Shown here one piece after another: positions 5,786-6,037 of a stretch of 6,037 nt of DNA. The notes beneath the pieces were generated by a model that worked only from the letters and a program-made list of their open reading frames with translations, was not told the DNA's origin and did no database searches. Numbering within the stretch: the first letter of the stretch is position 1; the number at the start of each line of letters is the position of its first letter. Source of the DNA: G039029935 sp039029935 (lineage in GTDB: Bacteria; Chloroflexota; Anaerolineae; Caldilineales; Caldilineaceae); assembly GCA_039029935.1 (NCBI GenBank), contig JBCCFC010000866.1:1-6037 (forward strand). The letters are read 5' to 3'. Both the position numbers and the translations under genes were made by a program.

Positions 5786-6037
5786 TTAGTTCTGTACCAG
5801 TGGCAAGAAAGTCGTGAATGTTTGTGCTGGATACTCGTTCATTTCCAAGTCGGCTGATACTGTCTCGACACCGAAGTCGAAAGCTGCTGCGCCACCCAAC
5901 TCGCTGACCTCAACGACGTGTGTGTCGGTGACTGTGTTGCCAGCTTCGCCCCAGACTGCGTAGCGTCCGAAAGGACCCTCGCTCATCATGTAAACACCGT
6001 TGGCATCGCTGACTGTTGTGAAGACCTCACGTGTTTC
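5786..6037 (-). CDS. C-terminal fragment of a secreted/surface protein (runs off right edge)
   Basis: The frame is open from the right window edge to the TAA at 5786, giving 83 residues without the N-terminus. ATGs at 5989 and 5986 exist, but the 16 codons before them are open and protein-like (ETREVFTTVSDANGVY). I therefore read this as the end of a larger protein rather than a 67-residue gene. The TVSDANGVY piece resembles the start strand of carboxypeptidase-regulatory-like or Cna-B-type beta domains, followed by an acidic, Thr/Val-rich region suggesting a beta-rich exported protein. The end, TFTTFLPLVQN, matches a [YF]LPLV-plus-few-residues tail that I recall on many exported Chloroflexota proteins. 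Function is unknown. It converges on the permease gene, with a shared terminator between them. The taxonomic hint comes from memory, not from a search. Confidence 0.75.
   Translation of the reverse strand, partial: ETREVFTTVSDANGVYMMSEGPFGRYAVWGEAGNTVTDTHVVEVSELGGAAAFDFGVETVSADLEMNEYPAQTFTTFLPLVQN

Noticed and set aside
5786..5989. Small 67-residue gene starting at ATG 5989
   Set aside because: The frame is open and protein-like through the window edge, so a larger truncated protein is the simpler reading.

Overview
The window looks like a chromosomal stretch from a Chloroflexota-type bacterium (Caldilineae/Anaerolineae-like). That assignment is an inference. It rests on moderate GC, on short repeat arrays in the intergenic gaps, and above all on the protein fragment at the right edge, which ends in FLPLVQN, the kind of [YF]LPLV tail I associate with secreted proteins of that phylum. 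No rRNA or marker gene confirms it.

Minus strand, 4532 down to 1: a compact operon in the order FAD-binding subunit of a xanthine dehydrogenase/CO dehydrogenase-family hydroxylase (3639-4532), its [2Fe-2S] subunit (3170-3631), an FdrA-family acyl-CoA-synthetase-like protein (1380-3098) and a YlbE/DUF1116 protein (18-1271). A Shine-Dalgarno-like sequence just past the last stop codon suggests that the operon continues beyond the left edge. FdrA and YlbE are the families of the E. coli oxamate carbamoyltransferase (allantoin pathway). The operon therefore couples two parts of a hydroxylase for N-heterocycles or related substrates to two parts of a carbamoyl-transfer enzyme. The obvious hypothesis is purine or other ureide catabolism that conserves energy as carbamoyl phosphate. 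The molybdopterin large subunit, the DUF2877 partner and carbamate kinase are not in the window.

The gaps in this operon carry marked secondary structure. A 16-bp perfect hairpin lies between the [2Fe-2S] and fdrA genes. Between fdrA and ylbE, five GTTGAARR octamers face five TTCAACYY octamers, and this array includes the fdrA stop codon.

The divergent gap 4533-4695 holds a near-perfect palindrome built of two tandem 17-nt palindromes, plus a weaker dyad. From it, reading right, runs a single ABC-transporter permease of the SsuC/TauC type (4696-5550, TTG start) with no ATPase or binding protein beside it. A strong bidirectional terminator (5694-5725) separates it from the converging secreted-protein fragment (5786-6037, minus strand).
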